Assembly: GCF_004354015.1 (NCBI RefSeq) | Contig: NZ_SMRU01000018.1 | Coordinates: forward strand, 1 to 64,000 | DNA: 64,000 nucleotides | Reading direction: 5' to 3' | Origin: Arthrobacter terricola | GTDB lineage: Bacteria; Actinomycetota; Actinomycetes; Actinomycetales; Micrococcaceae | Part shown: one piece after another, positions 9,268-18,292 of the stretch | Position numbering within the stretch: the first letter of the stretch is position 1 | How the letters are laid out: the number at the start of each line of letters is the position of its first letter | The notes under the pieces: model-generated | What the model was told of the DNA's origin: nothing | What the model saw: the letters and a program-made list of their open reading frames with translations, nothing else | The model's database searches: none | Program-made: the position numbers and the translations under genes

Positions 9268-11445
9268 TTAGCCGCGCTGGATCGCGTAGACCCTGGCGGT
9301 CGGGCCGCTGGTTCCGGGTCGCAGGAGAACCGTGTTCCCGGGGCTGTCGGTGACGTCCCACCGGGCAAGTGTCCGGGGATAGATTTCAACCAGGTTCGCG
9401 GCCGTGACGCCGGTGCCGAGGCCCAGCGAGATCTCGGTGGTTTCATCGCCGCGGTTCCAGACGTAGAGGAGGTCGGCCTCAGGCCCCGAGAGCACCAGCG
9501 CGATTGTGTCGGCGTACCACTGGGGAAGGCCCGCAGGCCAGCTCGGAGTGGACGCGGCGATGTTGTTACGGATCGCTTTGAACTGCCGGTAGGCATCGTG
9601 CACAAGCTCAAGCTGATCCGGGTTCATCCGGTTGAGGTAGCCGGAAGCATAGAGGCGGCCGCTGAGGCCGGTGACCATCGTGTAGGCGATTTCCTCCTGG
9701 GTCATCCATGACTGTGGATACGCCCAGTTTCCTGCCTGCTCGGGAAGCATCTGCACAGGGGCGCCGGCGGCGATCGCCGGGTAGAGGCGGAAATCTTCCT
9801 GGTCGGAGGTCGACTGGAAATCGAACAGTTCCAGCATGGCGAAGTCGGCGCGCATGGCACCGGAACTGCAGTTCTCGAAGATCACGTTCGGGTGGCGCCG
9901 GCGCAGCTCGGTGAACCATTCAAGGTGGGCCCGGTTGTGGCCGAGCAGGCCGGCGCCGACGGAGAAGGCTTCGAAGTCGGTTCCCGGCCCGGGGGTCACG
10001 TTGTAGTCCAGCTTGAAGAAGTCGATGCCGAACGTCGCGATGAGCCGGTCGAAGGTTGCATCCAGGTGTGCGCGGGCCGCGGGGTGCCGCAGGTCGAGGA
10101 AGTAGCGCTGGTGCTCGGTGACGCGCTGGCCGTGGCGCTGCAGGAAGGCACCGTCCGGGAGTTGCTTGGCCAGAGGGCTGTCGACGCCGATGACCTCAGG
10201 CTCAAGCCAGATTCCGACTCCCATGCCGGCTTCCCTGATCGCCGAAACCACCCGCGCCAGTCCGCCGTCAGGGAAACGCCGGACGGAAGGGACCCATTCG
10301 CCGACCGAGGGCCACCAATCGCCGGCCACCGTGTCGTCGTACCAGCCCGCGTCAATGCAGAAGCACTCTGCACCAGCGGCCGCTGCCTGCTCGATGAGGG
10401 GGAGTAGCTTCTCGGTCGTCGGGTCACCATTGATGGTGTTCATGTAGTCGTTGAACACCAGCACCGAACCGGCGTCGGCATGCCTGCGGCGGCGCAACCA
10501 CCGGCGGTGGCGGGTCAGCTCCGCTATGACACCCTCGAACCCGGCACCGCTGACTGCAAAGGACACTGGCACGGACATGAATGATTCGCCCGGTTCAAGC
10601 TTGTGCGACCAGTGGTGGTCGAGGTCCTCGGGACCCAGGAGAACGAGAGCCACAGAGTCTTCGTCTTCGCGGATGTTGTCGACTTCCCAGCGCCATCCGC
10701 CGTTGTGTTCGATCTGCCAAGCAAACGAGCGGCCGGTGACCTTGTTCTCAAGGGCACCGGTCGGGAGGGCGCGGGCTGTCGACCAGGTGGATGTGCCGAT
10801 CTTCTCAACCCCGCCGCGACCGGGTTGGTTCATGTTCGCGGAGTTGAAGTCGGCGAGGTTGTCCTGGCTCCATAGGGCCTCGGTCGTCCATCGGAATTCC
10901 GCCAGTTGCTCTCCGGTGCCCGAGTGCAGCAGCAAGTCTTTCGTTGATTCCCCGGGGTAGACGAATGCCCCCGCCGAAAAGGAACTGACCGCTTCAAGGA
11001 TCACCGGAGTACCGGAGGTGTTCATCACGGTAGTCGTCACGCGGGATGCGGCCAGTTCCGGGGACGCGCTGAAAAATGTCGTCACTTCGAGTCCCGTCAG
11101 GGGATCCCGCTGGACAACATCCAGCCGCGCAGTCCCGTCCTCGATCCGCGTGGAATGGCCTTCATAGCGGAGTCGAGCACCGACTCCGGTATTGGTGAAA
11201 CGCGTTGTTGTCCGGGCCCGCCCATCGCCGGTTGCCATGAGTTCAACAATCGGCTGTCTTGTATTCGTCCAGGCAGAACCGGAATCGCTGATGCCGCTGA
11301 GAACTACCGGGAGGTCGGCATCGGCGATGAAATTCAGACGCAATCTGCCGGTATTCCACTCGAAGCGGAAGGGCCCCGCGGCTGCGGATTCTTCCGCGTC
11401 TTGCTCCACAACTGTGTTGCCGGGAGTGGACTGCATGTTGTCCAA
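9268..11445 (-). CDS. Alpha-galactosidase, glycoside hydrolase family 36
   Basis: 725-aa GH36 enzyme hydrolysing terminal alpha-galactosyl residues of melibiose, raffinose and related sugars. It has an N-terminal beta-sandwich domain, then a TIM barrel with 'GIWLEPEVIG', the nucleophile Asp in 'FFKLDYN', 'VIFENCSSGAMRADF' and the acid/base Asp in 'STSDQEDF'. No signal peptide is seen, so it should be cytoplasmic and act on imported sugar. The start is probably the TTG at 11445, which has AGGAG 7 nt upstream; the ATG at 11436 is too far from it. It heads the operon and has two operator copies just upstream. Confidence 0.95.
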   Translation of the reverse strand: MDNMQSTPGNTVVEQDAEESAAAGPFRFEWNTGRLRLNFIADADLPVVLSGISDSGSAWTNTRQPIVELMATGDGRARTTTRFTNTGVGARLRYEGHSTRIEDGTARLDVVQRDPLTGLEVTTFFSASPELAASRVTTTVMNTSGTPVILEAVSSFSAGAFVYPGESTKDLLLHSGTGEQLAEFRWTTEALWSQDNLADFNSANMNQPGRGGVEKIGTSTWSTARALPTGALENKVTGRSFAWQIEHNGGWRWEVDNIREDEDSVALVLLGPEDLDHHWSHKLEPGESFMSVPVSFAVSGAGFEGVIAELTRHRRWLRRRRHADAGSVLVFNDYMNTINGDPTTEKLLPLIEQAAAAGAECFCIDAGWYDDTVAGDWWPSVGEWVPSVRRFPDGGLARVVSAIREAGMGVGIWLEPEVIGVDSPLAKQLPDGAFLQRHGQRVTEHQRYFLDLRHPAARAHLDATFDRLIATFGIDFFKLDYNVTPGPGTDFEAFSVGAGLLGHNRAHLEWFTELRRRHPNVIFENCSSGAMRADFAMLELFDFQSTSDQEDFRLYPAIAAGAPVQMLPEQAGNWAYPQSWMTQEEIAYTMVTGLSGRLYASGYLNRMNPDQLELVHDAYRQFKAIRNNIAASTPSWPAGLPQWYADTIALVLSGPEADLLYVWNRGDETTEISLGLGTGVTAANLVEIYPRTLARWDVTDSPGNTVLLRPGTSGPTARVYAIQRG

Positions 11446-11474
11446 AACGATGCTCCTTTGCGTCGGTCCGCCAA

Positions 11475-11490
11475 ATGATAGCGTTGATCA
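11475..11490. promoter_or_regulatory. Operator copy 1 of the galactoside LacI regulator
   Basis: The sequence ATGATAGCGTTGATCA fits ATGNNNNCGTTGATCA, which occurs three times near this regulator: here, at 11530-11545 and at 12761-12776. This copy ends 30 nt before the GH36 start codon. Sharing 12 fixed positions in three intergenic copies is direct evidence of a common binding site. Confidence 0.72.
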
Positions 11491-11529
11491 GAATTGCTTG
11501 AAGAAAAGCATATGTCCTGACATGACCGC

Positions 11530-11545
11530 ATGCAAGCGTTGATCA
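11530..11545. promoter_or_regulatory. Operator copy 2 of the galactoside LacI regulator
   Basis: ATGCAAGCGTTGATCA, same orientation as copy 1 and 55 bp from it, so the two lie on similar faces of the helix about five turns apart. Two sites bracket the likely promoter of the GH36 operon in the 151-bp gap below the regulator gene. Confidence 0.72.
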
Positions 11546-11596
11546 TTTTTAAGTTGGAGAAGTCATTCCGGGCCTTCTCCGCACCTTGCGGGCCGC

Positions 11597-12694
11597 TTAT
11601 TCCGTGGCGGGCGGAGGGGCGGTGCTTTCCCGGGTAACAAGACCGTACGAGGGCGTGCCGGCAGTGCTGACGGGCTCGTCGGGCTCCATCAGCAGTTCCA
11701 GGGCTGCCGCTCCTGCCCAGTCAAAATCGAGCCGGTAGGTGGTCAAGCCCGGAACCCACGTGGCCGCCAGGGGTTCGTCGTCGATGCCGGCGACGCTGAT
11801 GTCTTGGGGGACACGTTTTCCTGCTTCATGGATGCTGCGCATGACAGCAAACGCAATCTCGTCATTGGCGCAGAAGATCGCAGTGACCCCGGGGTCGCGG
11901 GCCAAGGCGGTTCCAGCTTCACGGGCGGCGGCGATGGACCAATCCGTTCGAAGCGCTTCCGGGACGGGCGCGCCGGCATCGAGGAGGGCCTGGCGCCAGG
12001 CTGCTTCACGGATATGCGGTTCGCCGTTACGGCTTGGGGCGGCGACGTGGTGTACGGTCCGATGGCCGAGGGAGAGTAAATGGTTGGTGACTTCGTACGC
12101 AGCTTTCCTGTCATCGACCCGTACATGGGGCACGTCGATGTCGGTCAAATCGCCGTGGATCACGGTGGAGATGGGCAGGTTTCCCAGGCTGTCTTTCAGG
12201 CGAACGTCGTATGTGGTGTAGTCAAGGACTACGACCCCGATGATCGGTTGTCCCAACAGCACGTCGAGCGCCGACATTGACGTTTGCAAGTCGGCCGGGT
12301 CAAGGGCGACTATGGCAACGAGATAGCCAGCCTGACGAGCCCGGCTTTCGATATTGGCCAGCATCCGGCTGTAGCCGTGCAGCGAGGTATCCCGCGTAAT
12401 GACCCCGACGATGGGCTGGCGCCCCTGAACCAGCGCGCGCGCTGCTCCGTTCGGCCGGTAACCCAAACTCTTCATGGCAGCCCGGACCCGATCCTTCGTT
12501 ACCTCACGCACCGGAATATTTCCGGTCAACACTCGGGAAACGGTCGGCTGCGAAACACCGGCAACGCGCGCGACATCAGCAATCGTCGGCGGCCTCCTGC
12601 GCTCACCATGCGCGATTGACCCCAGTGGGCTGCCGTGCACTGCACTTGCCGTCCCGCTTGCCGCGGGCACGTCGCCTTCCGGTATCCCGAGCAT
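11597..12694 (-). CDS. LacI-family regulator of the alpha-galactoside operon
   Basis: 365-aa LacI/GalR repressor. An unusually long N-terminal leader of about 35 residues precedes the HTH 'TIADVARVAGVSQPTVSRVL'. The hinge and effector domain follow ('FCANDEIAFAVMRSI', 'VAGIDDEPLA'). It is transcribed toward the GH36 operon and ends 151 nt upstream of it. The three ATGNNNNCGTTGATCA sites (two before the GH36 operon, one before this gene) indicate local control and autoregulation. The start at 12694 has only a weak ribosome site; a start closer to the HTH cannot be excluded. Confidence 0.92.
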   Translation of the reverse strand: MLGIPEGDVPAASGTASAVHGSPLGSIAHGERRRPPTIADVARVAGVSQPTVSRVLTGNIPVREVTKDRVRAAMKSLGYRPNGAARALVQGRQPIVGVITRDTSLHGYSRMLANIESRARQAGYLVAIVALDPADLQTSMSALDVLLGQPIIGVVVLDYTTYDVRLKDSLGNLPISTVIHGDLTDIDVPHVRVDDRKAAYEVTNHLLSLGHRTVHHVAAPSRNGEPHIREAAWRQALLDAGAPVPEALRTDWSIAAAREAGTALARDPGVTAIFCANDEIAFAVMRSIHEAGKRVPQDISVAGIDDEPLAATWVPGLTTYRLDFDWAGAAALELLMEPDEPVSTAGTPSYGLVTRESTAPPPATE

Positions 12695-12760
12695 CTAAGG
12701 ACCCCGCCTTCCAGATGTTTTACAAGCATGTCCGTTCAATATTTGGCACCGGAACACGCC

Positions 12761-12776
12761 ATGAATACGTTGATCA
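12761..12776. promoter_or_regulatory. Operator copy 3, upstream of the galactoside LacI gene
   Basis: ATGAATACGTTGATCA, third copy of the ATGNNNNCGTTGATCA motif, centred about 75 nt upstream of the LacI start codon. Its position supports autoregulation. Confidence 0.65.
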
Positions 12777-12799
12777 TCCACAGTACCAATAGTCGCCCC

Positions 12800-12913
12800 A
12801 CCAGATTCAGCTGCCGCATTTTGAATGTGCGCGGACTCCGGCGGTGTAGTTGCCGTCGTCGAGGATTTGTTCGCGCAACCGTTCGGCGAAGGTGAGGTCG
12901 ATCCTGCCCGTTA
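12800..12913 (-). pseudogene. Possible short coding remnant
   Basis: On the minus strand, from about 12913 down, a frame reads 'GLTGRIDLTFAERLREQILD' followed by 'DGNYTAGVRAHS'. This has the composition of a real protein rather than an antisense shadow, but no start and no recognised family. It overlaps the MarR stop by a few bases and may be the ghost of a deleted gene. I do not recognise it. Confidence 0.25.
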
Positions 12914-13330
12914 AGCCCCATCGTGGACGAGGAGGCCGAGCAGGCGCCTCAATTCTTCGTGGTCCTCCGGAACGAGGCGGGAGAGGTACTCAACCGTTGC
13001 CCGCTCACGGGCCTCGGCAATGAGCCTGTGCACCCGCAGTCCTTCCTGAGTCGGCAGGACAGACGTAGCGCGTCTATCATGGGGATCGGCTGCACGGCTC
13101 ACGAGCCCCCGCGCCTCAAGACCATCGATCACCTCAGTGGCAGAGCGCGGAGCTATGCCCAGGACATCGGCGACGGAAGAGATTCTTACCCCGGGCGTCG
13201 TACTGACAACACGCAGCGCCCGGCCCTGCCCCAGGGTAACGTCCCACTCCGCCAGGACACGGGCATAGCTGCGCCGCAACCCTTTGGCTGCGTTCATAAG
13301 AAGTTCTCCTGTGCTTTCCACCTGACTCAT
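12911..13330 (-). CDS. MarR-family transcriptional regulator
   Basis: 139-aa winged-helix regulator. The DNA-recognition region 'ISSVADVLGIAPRSATEVID' and the wing 'LVSRAADPHDRRATSVLPT' contain the DxRxx signature of MarR proteins. It is divergently transcribed from the ABC exporter at 13419, with an 88-bp shared gap holding two overlapping palindromes. By analogy with other MarR/exporter pairs it probably represses both itself and the exporter until a toxic ligand binds. Confidence 0.92.
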   Translation of the reverse strand: MSQVESTGELLMNAAKGLRRSYARVLAEWDVTLGQGRALRVVSTTPGVRISSVADVLGIAPRSATEVIDGLEARGLVSRAADPHDRRATSVLPTQEGLRVHRLIAEARERATVEYLSRLVPEDHEELRRLLGLLVHDGA

Positions 13331-13349
13331 TCTACCGGTATGTCATTTT

Positions 13350-13370
13350 CCTCATAGTGAGGTAACCTCA
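13350..13370. promoter_or_regulatory. Overlapping palindromes in the MarR / ABC exporter intergenic region
   Basis: CCTCATAGTGAGG (13350-13362) and TGAGGTAACCTCA (13358-13370) are each perfect inverted repeats sharing the TGAGG arm, so the site has three half-sites. It lies 19 nt upstream of the MarR start and 48 nt upstream of the exporter start, where one repressor could control both promoters. Confidence 0.72.
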
Positions 13371-13418
13371 GTTTAACGTGTTTCTGACACTGAGAGTCGA
13401 CATTGATGCAAGGAGACC

Positions 13419-15281
13419 ATGACCAGTCTGTTGACACCGTTCGGGGGAGGACCTCAGGGCGGCCGTGCTCCCGGTGGCCCCGGCAGTGCGAGCAGCCGTG
13501 GGACGCGCGCCGCGGAGGCCGACAAGCGTCAATTGGCGGAGCACCCGGTTGAATTCCGTCGCGTCGGGCGGCTCTTTCGTCCTCACATCGCGAAAGTTGC
13601 CTTTGTCCTGTTTCTCGTGGCCGCAAGTTCCTTTACCGGACTGACGCAGCCTTTCCTCGTTCGCCTTATCATCGACCGGGCTCTTCCCGACCGGAACCTG
13701 GGTCTCCTGCTGATCTGTGCTGGCGGAATGGTTGCCGTTGCCGCACTGACTGCAGCTTTGGGAGTGGGGCAGACCCTCGTGGCGACGCGAGTGGGCCAAG
13801 AGGTCATGCACCGGCTCCGTAGCGATGTTTTCGGACATCTTCAGCGTCAGTCCATGCGGTTCTTTGTCCGAACCCGCGGGGGAGAGATCCAATCGCGCAT
13901 CGTCAACGACATCGGGGCCATGCAGTCCGTTGTGACGAGCACGGCCACTGGCATCGCTGCAAACGTGACCGTTGTCGTTGGTGCGGTTGCGGCGATGTTT
14001 ACCCTCGATTGGCGGATGGCCGTTGTCAGCCTGCTGGTACTTCCACCGGCTGCCGTGACAACGCGTGCTGTCGCTCGCGTGCGCCACGCGATCACCGGTC
14101 TGCGCCAAGCCAAGCTCGCGGATCTGCACGTGCAGATCGAGGAGGGACTGAGCATCAGTGCTGTCCGGCTGAGTAAGACGCTCCACGCTGGCCCTGCGTT
14201 GAGCCGAAGGTTTGAGGACACGAGCCACGAACTGATCGATCTTGAGGTCCGTTCCCAGCTGGCTGGACGCTGGCGGATGGCTACCATGCAGGTGATGTTC
14301 GCAGCCGTTCCTGCGGTTCTTTACCTCTCAGCTGGTGTCCCAGTGACGGGCGGCGGCATAACGATTGGCACTCTCGTAGCCTTCGTGGGGCTTCAGGCTT
14401 CCCTTTTTCGCCCGCTCATTGGCCTTCTGAACGTCGGCATCGATGTCAACTCAAGCCTTGCGCTTTTTAGCCGCGTGTTTGAATATCTCGACCTGCCGGT
14501 TGATATCGCAGACCCGGCTGAGGCGCGGCATCCTGAAAAAGTGCAGGGGAACATCCGCTTCGAGGGAGTCAGCTTCGCCTACGACAAGCAAACCGTCCTT
14601 GACGCAATCGATCTGTCGATACCGGCCGGAACAAGCCTCGCCCTGGTCGGCGCCACCGGAAGCGGTAAATCGACCCTTGCGGGTCTTGTCGCACGGCTCT
14701 ACGACCCGACGGCCGGACGGATCCTGCTGGACGACGTCGATCTGCGCGACCTTTCACTGGCCGACGTTGCCTCCGCCGTCGGCGTTGTCACCCAGGAGAC
14801 GTACCTCGTTCACGCGACAGTGCGTGAAAATCTGCGTTATGCAAAACCCGACGCCAACGATTCTGAACTTATCGCGGCAGCACGGGCCGCTCAGATCCAC
14901 GACCTCATCATTTCACTGCCGGACGGCTATGACACGGTCGTGGGCAGTCGTGGGTATCGCTTCTCCGGAGGCGAACAGCAGCGCCTGGCAATCGCACGTA
15001 CGCTGCTGCGCAACCCCCGCGTCCTGGTGCTGGATGAAGCCACAAGCGCCCTCGACAACAACACCGAGTCGCAGGTCCAAGCAGCGCTCGAGCGACTGGC
15101 TGAAGGGCGCACAACGATCATGATCGCGCACCGGCTTTCAACGGTGCGCAATGCCGATCAAATTGCGGTCCTGGCCCGCGGACGCGTGGCGGAGCTAGGA
15201 ACGCATGACGAGTTGCTCCGCAAGGACGGACTCTATGCGGCGCTCGTGCGCCGGGCGCCCCAACCCGCCGCACGTAAATAG
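13419..15281 (+). CDS. ABC exporter, fused permease and ATPase (multidrug type)
   Basis: 620-aa half-transporter that should act as a homodimer in the membrane. After a cytoplasmic N terminus, a six-helix transmembrane domain (about residues 60-340) is followed by an ATPase with Walker A 'GATGSGKST', Q-loop 'VTQETYLVHATVRENL', signature 'FSGGEQQRLAIA', Walker B 'VLVLDEATSALD' and H-loop 'IAHRLSTV'. An AAGGAGA ribosome site precedes the ATG. Divergent from a MarR regulator, which suggests export of a drug or toxic metabolite. The substrate is not predictable from sequence. Confidence 0.94.
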   Translation: MTSLLTPFGGGPQGGRAPGGPGSASSRGTRAAEADKRQLAEHPVEFRRVGRLFRPHIAKVAFVLFLVAASSFTGLTQPFLVRLIIDRALPDRNLGLLLICAGGMVAVAALTAALGVGQTLVATRVGQEVMHRLRSDVFGHLQRQSMRFFVRTRGGEIQSRIVNDIGAMQSVVTSTATGIAANVTVVVGAVAAMFTLDWRMAVVSLLVLPPAAVTTRAVARVRHAITGLRQAKLADLHVQIEEGLSISAVRLSKTLHAGPALSRRFEDTSHELIDLEVRSQLAGRWRMATMQVMFAAVPAVLYLSAGVPVTGGGITIGTLVAFVGLQASLFRPLIGLLNVGIDVNSSLALFSRVFEYLDLPVDIADPAEARHPEKVQGNIRFEGVSFAYDKQTVLDAIDLSIPAGTSLALVGATGSGKSTLAGLVARLYDPTAGRILLDDVDLRDLSLADVASAVGVVTQETYLVHATVRENLRYAKPDANDSELIAAARAAQIHDLIISLPDGYDTVVGSRGYRFSGGEQQRLAIARTLLRNPRVLVLDEATSALDNNTESQVQAALERLAEGRTTIMIAHRLSTVRNADQIAVLARGRVAELGTHDELLRKDGLYAALVRRAPQPAARK

Positions 15282-15482
15282 GCTGGGCCGAGTCCCAAGC
15301 GACCGTGCATCTTTTGGCCCAAGCCGAACCGCCCTCACCGGAAAGGCGGGAAGTGTTCCGTGGAAGGGCAGCATCCCCAGCGGCAGAATATCGATCGGCG
15401 ACGCCGATGATCGCGCATGAGTGCGGCGAAGTTCTTCGCGGACGCGAGTTGTACGGGACGTCCATCGTGGCGGGCGGGTCGG

Positions 15483-16118
15483 TCACGCCCCCGAATGTAC
15501 ACCGGCCCCGTCCCCGCCGTCGGGGCGGGCAGATCCGGACACCTCGCTATCGGTGTCCGGACCCGGGAAGGGTGCGTCGTCCGGGAAGAGGACGGGTGGT
15601 TGGATGAGGGCGTTGAGGTAGTCGGCCAGGGGGATGCTCCCTGAAACCGGGGCGTCGATCATGAGGGTGCCCCCGGTGGTCAGGAACACCGGACCGTGGG
15701 CCGGGTCGTGGCCCGGGGTGATCCGGGTGATGAGGTGCTCGTACGCGTCGGCCAGGCTGGGGCAGTTGACGGGCAACGGATGCGTCCTGGATCCGGTGAC
15801 CACGACCGGGTGGTCCAGCACCATCCGTCCGGAACCGTCGATGACAAGTTCGGCCACGGCGTGCCCGTCATGGCGGGCCGGGACGTGAAGTGTGCCCAGC
15901 ACGTAGGCCGGGGCCCAGTGCCGCCCGGCCGGGTCCGTGACCGGCAGCGGTGTCCGGCCTTGGGCCCTGAGTTCGGCCACGACGGCGCCGACGAGTCCAG
16001 CCACTGCGGGCTCGACGACGGCCCGGAGCCGTCCGGGAGATTCGCGACGACCGGACTCCGCAGTCCTGGAGGTGTTCGGCCGTGTGATGATCCGCCGGAA
16101 AGTTCCCCAGAGGTTCAT
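15483..16118 (-). CDS. Hypothetical protein
   Basis: 211 aa from the ATG at 16118, preceded by AAGGGGG. No recognised domain, signal peptide or membrane segment. The middle part reads like a folded alpha/beta protein ('AVVAELRAQGRTPLPV', 'GHAVAELVIDGSGRMVLDHP'). The last 20 or so residues are rich in Asp, Gly and Ser and look disordered. It stands alone between the exporter and the end of the importer operon. Real coding is supported by composition and ribosome site; function is unknown. Confidence 0.6.
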   Translation of the reverse strand: MNLWGTFRRIITRPNTSRTAESGRRESPGRLRAVVEPAVAGLVGAVVAELRAQGRTPLPVTDPAGRHWAPAYVLGTLHVPARHDGHAVAELVIDGSGRMVLDHPVVVTGSRTHPLPVNCPSLADAYEHLITRITPGHDPAHGPVFLTTGGTLMIDAPVSGSIPLADYLNALIQPPVLFPDDAPFPGPDTDSEVSGSARPDGGDGAGVHSGA

Positions 16119-16312
16119 GGCCACCCCCTTGATTCCGGACCCCGCCCCGGGAGCCCTCCCACCAGAATGAAACCACACCCAGCCACAGTGTCCAGAGCCC
16201 GCGCAAGATTCATGTCAGGGTCTGCGTTTTGAGGCCCGGGGTTGTTGCTGCGGCCGCGTCGGGCAAGGTCCCGGGCGGCGGTTCCCGGCGAGGGGGCCCG
16301 GAGGTTGGCGCC

Positions 16313-17293
16313 CTATTTAAGTCCGGATCGGATGAAGGCGTCCACGACGTAGCGTTGCAGGAAGATGTAGATCAGGAAGATCGGCAGGCATGCCAAGGAT
16401 GATGCTGCCATGATGGCGCCCCAGTTGTTTCCTTCGGCGCCGAGGAACGCGCGGATGCCGACCTGGATGAGGGCGTCGGATTTCTGCATGATCAGGGAGG
16501 GCCACAGGTATTCGTTCCAGGCGCTGATGAACAGCATGATGCCCAGGGCGGCCAGGGCAGGGCGCAGATTGGGCACCACGACTTCCCAGAGGCTCCTCCA
16601 GGAGGAACGTCCGTCCATCTGGGCCGCGTCCAGGAGGTCCTGGGGGAAGGCCTCGAGGTGTTGGCGCAGCATCATGACGGCGAACGCGGAGCACAGTTGG
16701 GGAAGCACGACCCCGGTGATCGTGTTGAGCAGTCCCAGCTGGGAGATGAGCAGGTAGTTGGGAATCATGGTGACTTGGAACGGGACGAGCCACGAGCCGA
16801 CGAACAGCAGGTAGAGCGCCTTTTTCCCGGCGAAGTCCCAGCGGGCGAAGCCGTAGGAGGCCAGGATGGCCACGAGCAGTTGGGACGCTGCCAGGGTCAG
16901 GGACATTCCGAAGGTGTTCGCGAGCATCCCGGCGATGGGGATGGTGGTGAGGACATACTGGAAGTTTTCCAGGCTCAGAGGGCCGGGCAGCGGGTTGACG
17001 GAAAGAGCGCCCGAGGAGGGCCGGAAGGCTGTGACGAACATCCAGTAGACCGGGAAAATCGAAGCGACCGCCAGGGCGATCAGCAGGACGTGGCTGGGGA
17101 CGGTGCGAAGCTTAAGAGTCCAAGCGGGTCCGGTCCGCGGGCGCCCGGCGTTGGTGGGGTCCGCCGTCGTCATCCCCGCACGAAGCGGCGGACCGGCGAG
17201 GCCGGGCTGTCCGGAGACGCCTGACGGTTCCGGGGCCCTGGGAGTGTCCGGGGTGACGGGTTGGGATGGTGGGGCGATGGTGATGAAGGCCAT
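16313..17293 (-). CDS. ABC transporter permease (MalG/UgpE type)
   Basis: 326-aa permease. About 55 Pro/Ala/Thr-rich N-terminal residues precede six membrane segments starting near 'HVLLIALAVASIFPVYWM'. The EAA loop region reads 'LLDAAQMDGRSSWRSLWEVV'; the usual EAA appears as DAA. It is the last gene of the RpiR-controlled operon, 11 nt after the MalF/UgpA-type partner. A later ATG (MTTADPT) is a possible alternative start. Confidence 0.92.
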   Translation of the reverse strand: MAFITIAPPSQPVTPDTPRAPEPSGVSGQPGLAGPPLRAGMTTADPTNAGRPRTGPAWTLKLRTVPSHVLLIALAVASIFPVYWMFVTAFRPSSGALSVNPLPGPLSLENFQYVLTTIPIAGMLANTFGMSLTLAASQLLVAILASYGFARWDFAGKKALYLLFVGSWLVPFQVTMIPNYLLISQLGLLNTITGVVLPQLCSAFAVMMLRQHLEAFPQDLLDAAQMDGRSSWRSLWEVVVPNLRPALAALGIMLFISAWNEYLWPSLIMQKSDALIQVGIRAFLGAEGNNWGAIMAASSLACLPIFLIYIFLQRYVVDAFIRSGLK

Positions 17294-17304
17294 GGTGGTT
17301 CTTT

Positions 17305-18261
17305 CTAGTTGTCGTAGAAGCTGAGTCGTTCCGAGAGTTCCACGAAGACCAGGGCGATGAGTCCGAAGCCGAGGAAGAACAGGGTGCCGGCTGCGGAGGA
17401 CAGGCCGGCGTCGAAATTCCTGAAGCCGAACTGGTAGAGCAGGTAGTAGATGTTGGTGGAGGAATTCCCCGGCCCGCCTTGGGTGACAAGGTCGATGATC
17501 GGGTAGGTCCACTGTGCTGAGAGCAGGATGGTCATGAGGGAGAGGAACACCAGGCTCGGAGAGAGCAGGGGGATGATGATCCGCCAGGTGATCTGGGTTC
17601 CGCTGGCGCCGTCGATCGATGCGGCGGCGGCGTAGTCGGGGCTGATGCCGGCCAGGCCGGCGGACACGACGAGGACGCCGAAACCGAGCATTTGCCAGCC
17701 GACGATGACGATCACGGCGGTCATGGATCCACCCGGGTCGCGGAACACGTTGCCCATCGGGGCGCCGAGGGCGGCGGCGATGGCCGGGATGGTTCCGCCG
17801 TCGGGGGCGAAAAGCCAGCGCCAGATCGCGCTGCTGGCCACGGGAGTGATGAGGAAGGGAACGAAGATCAGTGCCTGGTAGGCAGTGCGGGCTTTGCCTT
17901 GGACCTTGCGGGAGAGCAGGGCGAACACGAGCGGCAGGGCAACGGAGATGCCCAGAAACGCGAGGATGTACAGGCCGGTGTTAACCAGTGCCTGGTGTAG
18001 TTCGGGCCGGCTGAGGACCTTCGCGTATTTTTGTACGTCGACGTACTGTTTGGGCCGGGTGGGGATCAGGTTCCAGTCGTTGAAGGACAGGTTCACGGTC
18101 TGCCCCAACGGCCAGTAGGTCCAGACGAGCAGCAGGATGACGGCGGGCAGGATGTAGAGGTAAGGGCTCAGGGCGCGCCGGGGCTTTCGTTGCGGTTCCG
18201 GGCGCCCGGCCGGGCCGGCAGGGGTGATCCCTGCTGCCGGCCCGGCCGTTTCGATGAACAT
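17305..18261 (-). CDS. ABC transporter permease (MalF/UgpA type)
   Basis: 318-aa permease from the ATG at 18261 (AAGGAAA upstream). The first membrane segment is 'LSPYLYILPAVILLLVWTYW'; the EAA-type loop 'AAAASIDGASGTQITWRI' and the C-terminal 'VTQGGPGNSSTNIYYLLY' are typical of UgpA/MalF. The operon also encodes a calcineurin-like phosphodiesterase and a tyrosine-type phosphatase, which points to a phosphorylated or phosphodiester substrate rather than a plain sugar. Confidence 0.92.
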   Translation of the reverse strand: MFIETAGPAAGITPAGPAGRPEPQRKPRRALSPYLYILPAVILLLVWTYWPLGQTVNLSFNDWNLIPTRPKQYVDVQKYAKVLSRPELHQALVNTGLYILAFLGISVALPLVFALLSRKVQGKARTAYQALIFVPFLITPVASSAIWRWLFAPDGGTIPAIAAALGAPMGNVFRDPGGSMTAVIVIVGWQMLGFGVLVVSAGLAGISPDYAAAASIDGASGTQITWRIIIPLLSPSLVFLSLMTILLSAQWTYPIIDLVTQGGPGNSSTNIYYLLYQFGFRNFDAGLSSAAGTLFFLGFGLIALVFVELSERLSFYDN

Positions 18262-18292
18262 GCTGTGTGGTTTCCTTCCGATGCCGCCCGGG

